DNA of 9,528 nucleotides from Methanobacterium sp. (lineage in GTDB: Archaea; Methanobacteriota; Methanobacteria; Methanobacteriales; Methanobacteriaceae), in NCBI GenBank assembly GCA_030017655.1, contig JASEIM010000039.1, positions 322-9,849 of the forward strand. The letters run 5' to 3'. A model generated the notes under the pieces. It had not been told where the DNA came from. It did not search any database and saw nothing but the letters and a program-made list of their open reading frames with translations. Position 1 is the first letter of the stretch. Each line of letters opens with the position of its first letter. This document shows positions 7,417-9,528 of the stretch, piece after piece. A program made the position numbers and the translations under genes.

Positions 7417-7719
7417 ATGAAGCCAGAAACAGAAGCAAAAGCTGTAGTAGCAATAATCATTTCCTTAATCGCGTTTGGATGTGGTTCAGGAGCAGGAATA
7501 GTGATGGGTATTAACCAAAATGATACATCTGTCCCCCAGATTAATAAAAGTAATCAGGAAATGCCCCAGATTCCCAGCACTAAGAATGTAAATACTAATA
7601 CAAATACTCAGACAACTTCCAGTCCAACAACTAATGAAGAGGTATACACAGAACCAGTTACACAAAATGATAACCCATCGACATCAACAGGGAATGGAAC
7701 TAACAGTTCAACACTGTGA
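7417..7719 (+). CDS. Small membrane-anchored Thr/Asn/Ser-rich protein, function unknown
   Basis: 100 residues. I do not recognise a family. A short charged head (MKPETEAK) is followed by one hydrophobic segment (about 9-31: AVVAIIISLIAF, then the small-residue stretch GCGSGAGIVMG). The rest is a polar, low-complexity tail rich in Thr, Asn, Ser, Gln and Pro. The tail has four N-glycosylation sequons (N35-D-T, N43-K-S, N93-G-T, N96-S-S) and a run of alternating N and T (59-64). The layout suits a protein anchored by its N-terminus with a disordered, glycosylated outside tail. C22 could be lipidated, but the residues before it (AFG) fit the lipobox poorly. A promoter-like sequence lies upstream, and argJ begins 48 nt downstream in the same direction. 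Coding is supported by the clean start, the membrane segment and the third-base bias, but no homology is visible to me. Confidence 0.68.
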   Translation: MKPETEAKAVVAIIISLIAFGCGSGAGIVMGINQNDTSVPQINKSNQEMPQIPSTKNVNTNTNTQTTSSPTTNEEVYTEPVTQNDNPSTSTGNGTNSSTL

Positions 7720-7767
7720 ATTTTTAAACATTAATCATTTATTTTAATTATATCAGGAGATACATTT

Positions 7768-8961
7768 ATGAAAATTATAGAAGGCGGAATCTGCGCTGTC
7801 AATACTTTAATGGCTTCAAGCGCTCGTAAAGGGAAATATGGCTTAGCTATTATAGTGAATAAAGATAGCAATGCAGCGGCAGTATTTACATCCAACAAAG
7901 TACGTGCAGCACCTGTTATTTTAACACAAGAAGCAGTTAAAGACGGTAAAATTTCGGCTATCGTTGCAAACAGCGGAAATGCAAACTGTTTTACCGGCCA
8001 TGAAGGAATGAAAGATGCCAAAGAAATGGCAAGAAAAGTTGCCAGAAGTCTCAATATCGAACCAAAAGATGTGGCTGTTGCATCCACAGGTATAATTGGA
8101 AGAAAGCTTCCTATGGATATAATAAACGATTTAATAGCAGAATCTATTGAAGGACTTGAAAATTCACCTTTAGCTTCTAAATCTGCTGCAGAAGCAATAA
8201 TGACCACTGATACTTACCCTAAGGAAATTTCAGTCCAAACGGAGCTAAAAAATGGCGATGTAATAAAAATTGGGGGCATTACCAAAGGTTCAGGGATGAT
8301 AGCTCCAAATATGGGCACAATGTTATGTTTCATTGCTACTGATGCTAAGGCATCACCAGAAGAACTTCAAAATGCCTTAAAAATAGCAGTAGATAAATCA
8401 TTTAACATGGTTGTTGTAGATGGTGATGAAAGTACAAATGACACAGTTTTGTTGATGGCAGGGAAAGGTTCAGGCCAGATAGATGAAAATTTCCAGGAAG
8501 CGCTGAATTTTGTGTGCACTGAACTTGCAAAAATGATGGTAAAGGATGGAGAAGGTGCAACTAAATACATGGAAATCACTGTAAATGGCGCATCAAGATA
8601 TAAAGATGCAAAAGATGCTGCAAGAGCAATAGCAGGTTCAACACTTGTAAAAACTGCCCTGTTCGGTGCAGATCCTAACTGGGGGCGGATTGTTGCCGCT
8701 GTAGGATATTCCGGGGCTGAAATGGATGAAAATAAAGTTGATGTGACCTTTGAATCAGATAATAATAGTGTTGAAATCGTTAAAAAAGGTTCAATAATAG
8801 CCTCTGAAGGTTCAAAAGAACTTAAAGCAGCAGAAAAAATTATGAAAAATGACGAAATAAAGATAATCGTGGATCTTAACCTTGGAAAATACTCTGCTAA
8901 AGCTTACGGCTGTGATTTAACTTATGATTACGTGAAGATTAACTCAGAGTATTCTACATGA
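7768..8961 (+). CDS. argJ: Glutamate N-acetyltransferase / N-acetylglutamate synthase (ArgJ)
   Basis: ArgJ moves the acetyl group from N-acetylornithine to glutamate, recycling it in arginine biosynthesis; some versions also use acetyl-CoA. The 397 residues match the family. VANSGNANCFTG (67-78), STGIIGRKLP (oxyanion-hole region), KGSGMIAPNMGTML (173-186), DGDESTNDTVLL and GADPNWGRIVAAVGYSG are all present, and the C-terminus INSEYST is the typical ending. The protein cleaves itself before Thr184, which becomes the nucleophile at the N-terminus of the beta chain (184-397); here the preceding residue is Gly183, where many homologues have Ala. A Shine-Dalgarno AGGAGAT (7755-7761) lies 6 nt before the ATG. 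The arginine kinase gene argB follows after a 213-nt spacer. Whether the enzyme is mono- or bifunctional cannot be read from sequence. Confidence 0.96.
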   Translation: MKIIEGGICAVNTLMASSARKGKYGLAIIVNKDSNAAAVFTSNKVRAAPVILTQEAVKDGKISAIVANSGNANCFTGHEGMKDAKEMARKVARSLNIEPKDVAVASTGIIGRKLPMDIINDLIAESIEGLENSPLASKSAAEAIMTTDTYPKEISVQTELKNGDVIKIGGITKGSGMIAPNMGTMLCFIATDAKASPEELQNALKIAVDKSFNMVVVDGDESTNDTVLLMAGKGSGQIDENFQEALNFVCTELAKMMVKDGEGATKYMEITVNGASRYKDAKDAARAIAGSTLVKTALFGADPNWGRIVAAVGYSGAEMDENKVDVTFESDNNSVEIVKKGSIIASEGSKELKAAEKIMKNDEIKIIVDLNLGKYSAKAYGCDLTYDYVKINSEYST

Positions 8962-9002
8962 TAAAATGTTAATATTTGGTTAAATAATGTATTTTGATCA
9001 AC
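8932..9002 (+). repeat. Degenerate direct repeat, copy A: 3' end of argJ and downstream bases
   Basis: Copy A covers the last codons of argJ and the 40 bases after its stop. It shares three blocks in the same order with copy B at 9021-9079: GATTAAYTCAGAGTATT (8937-8953), TGGTTAAAT (8977-8985) and TATTTTGATCAA (8990-9001). Confidence 0.75.
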
Positions 9003-9020
9003 TTTTTCTTAAAGGTTGAT
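8997..9020 (+). terminator. Stem-loop after argJ, possible terminator or processing site
   Basis: ATCAAC (8997-9002) pairs with GTTGAT (9015-9020). The stem continues through one T-G and three T-A pairs to a 4-base loop (TCTT, 9007-9010), giving a 10-bp hairpin with a T-run (TTTTT, 9003-9007) on its left arm. It begins 36 nt after the argJ stop. Archaeal termination depends mainly on T-tracts, so this may end transcription or mark an RNA-processing point. Confidence 0.5.
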
Positions 9021-9079
9021 GTGTAGATTAATTCAGAGTATTAAAAAGATAATGGTTAAATTGAAATATTTTGATCAAA
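9021..9079 (+). repeat. Degenerate direct repeat, copy B: ghost of the argJ 3' end
   Basis: This is the second copy of the blocks described for 8932-9002: GATTAAYTCAGAGTATT (9026-9042), TGGTTAAAT (9053-9061) and TATTTTGATCAA (9067-9078). In frame it would read V-stop-INSEY-stop, against VKINSEYST-stop in argJ, so it is a non-coding remnant of the argJ tail. The offset between copies falls from 89 to 77 nt, which implies indels after duplication. Confidence 0.75.
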
Positions 9080-9174
9080 TTAAGTTTGAGTTGTGACTAT
9101 TGAAGAGTACTCTGCATAAAACATAAATTAAAACAGATTAATATTAAATTTATAATATTTTAAATGGCGATATA
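9070..9174. promoter_or_regulatory. AT-rich leader and promoter region of argB with palindromes
   Basis: TTTGATCAAA (9070-9079) and AGAGTACTCT (9104-9113) are perfect 10-bp palindromes. The core TTGATCAA of the first also occurs at 8994-9001. TTTATAATA (9149-9157) is TATA-like but would place the start of transcription at or inside the argB start codon; an upstream AT-rich box is an alternative. GGCGAT (9166-9171), 3 nt before the ATG, is a weak ribosome site. An arginine-responsive operator is possible but unproven. Confidence 0.4.
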
Positions 9175-9528
9175 ATGGAAACTGTAAATATTTTAATCGA
9201 GGCACTGCCTTACATTAAGAAATTTCATCAAAAAAAGATCCTTATCAAATACGGAGGCCATGCCATGATTGATGAAGGAGCAATGGAATCAACAGCACGA
9301 GATACTGTTCTTTTAAAGTATGTAGGTATGGAACCGATAGTTGTACACGGCGGAGGACCTGAAATCTCAAGAGCAATGGCCAAAATAGGGAAAGAACCTG
9401 AATTTATTGAAGGACTTCGGATAACAGACAAAGAAACCATGGACATAGTTAAAATGGTACTTGTTGGTAAAATTAACACTGAAATAGTTTCAAAAATATG
9501 TTTACATGGTGGAAAAGGTGTGGGATTA
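9175..9528 (+). CDS. argB: Acetylglutamate kinase (ArgB), N-terminal part, cut by window end
   Basis: The frame from the ATG at 9175 is open for 118 codons to the window edge; the complete enzyme is usually about 290 residues. It phosphorylates N-acetylglutamate, the second step of arginine biosynthesis. ILIKYGGHAM (22-31) holds the catalytic lysine and glycine loop of the amino-acid kinase family, and VVHGGGPEIS (56-65) is the substrate loop. LRITDKETMDIVKMVLVGKIN and a following LHGGKGVGL are also typical. The start has an N-terminal helix before the kinase core (VNILIEALPYIKKFH). Such a helix is found in hexameric, arginine-inhibited kinases (for example the Thermotoga type) and absent from the arginine-insensitive E. 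coli enzyme. That suggests feedback inhibition by arginine, which suits a pathway with ArgJ recycling, where the kinase is the control point. Confidence 0.94.
   Translation, partial: METVNILIEALPYIKKFHQKKILIKYGGHAMIDEGAMESTARDTVLLKYVGMEPIVVHGGGPEISRAMAKIGKEPEFIEGLRITDKETMDIVKMVLVGKINTEIVSKICLHGGKGVGL

Noticed and set aside
7474..7485. Lipoprotein signal at C22 of the small membrane protein
   Set aside because: The residues before the Cys (A-F-G) do not fit the usual L-A/S-G/A lipobox, and the hydrophobic stretch continues past it, favouring a simple membrane anchor.
7731..8207. Open frame of 158 codons on the minus strand
   Set aside because: It lies opposite argJ, a certain gene, and its translation is a compositionally biased shadow with no motif.
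8888..8953. Inverted repeat AATACTCTG / CAGAGTATT within the argJ 3' end
   Set aside because: Both arms lie in conserved coding sequence about 48 nt apart; a 9-base match at this AT content can arise by chance.

Overview
The window looks like chromosomal DNA of a methanogenic archaeon, most likely Methanobacteriales (Methanobacterium or a close relative). The evidence is an archaeosine-type tRNA-guanine transglycosylase with a PUA domain, an archaeal NAC homologue, an iron-sulfur flavoprotein of the methanogen type, low GC, short GTG/TTG/ATG gene overlaps, and AGGTGAT/AGGAGG ribosome-binding sites. The genus is an inference; no rRNA is present.

Layout. (1) Positions 1-524, minus strand: an iron-sulfur flavoprotein, cut by the window edge. 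(2) 525-675: a divergent promoter region with a 10-bp palindrome. (3) 676-7320, plus strand: six genes in one direction and largely contiguous. They encode an MnmC-like tRNA methyltransferase, archaeosine transglycosylase TgtA, the nascent-chain binding protein NAC, a calcineurin-like phosphoesterase, an NYN/Zc3h12a-like RNase, and a membrane-anchored protein with two palm-like (nucleotide cyclase/GTP cyclohydrolase III-like) domains. Four of these (tgtA to the NYN gene) are joined by 1-4 nt overlaps, so they are very probably one transcript. (4) 7417-7719: a small membrane-anchored, Thr/Asn/Ser-rich protein of unknown function. (5) 7768-end: the arginine genes argJ and argB (argB truncated by the window edge). 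They are separated by a 213-nt AT-rich spacer holding a degenerate second copy of the argJ 3' end, a hairpin and repeated palindromes.

How the genes fit together. The first three operon genes concern tRNA modification and the nascent chain at the ribosome, and the NYN RNase fits an RNA-handling theme. The phosphoesterase, RNase and palm-domain protein together also resemble the parts of a nucleotide-signalling circuit (synthase, hydrolase, effector), but that is a hypothesis. ArgJ and ArgB catalyse the acetyl-recycling and kinase steps of arginine biosynthesis. The most unusual items are the tandem-palm membrane protein (6115-7320), the unassigned C-terminal half of the NYN protein, and the duplicated argJ tail between argJ and argB.
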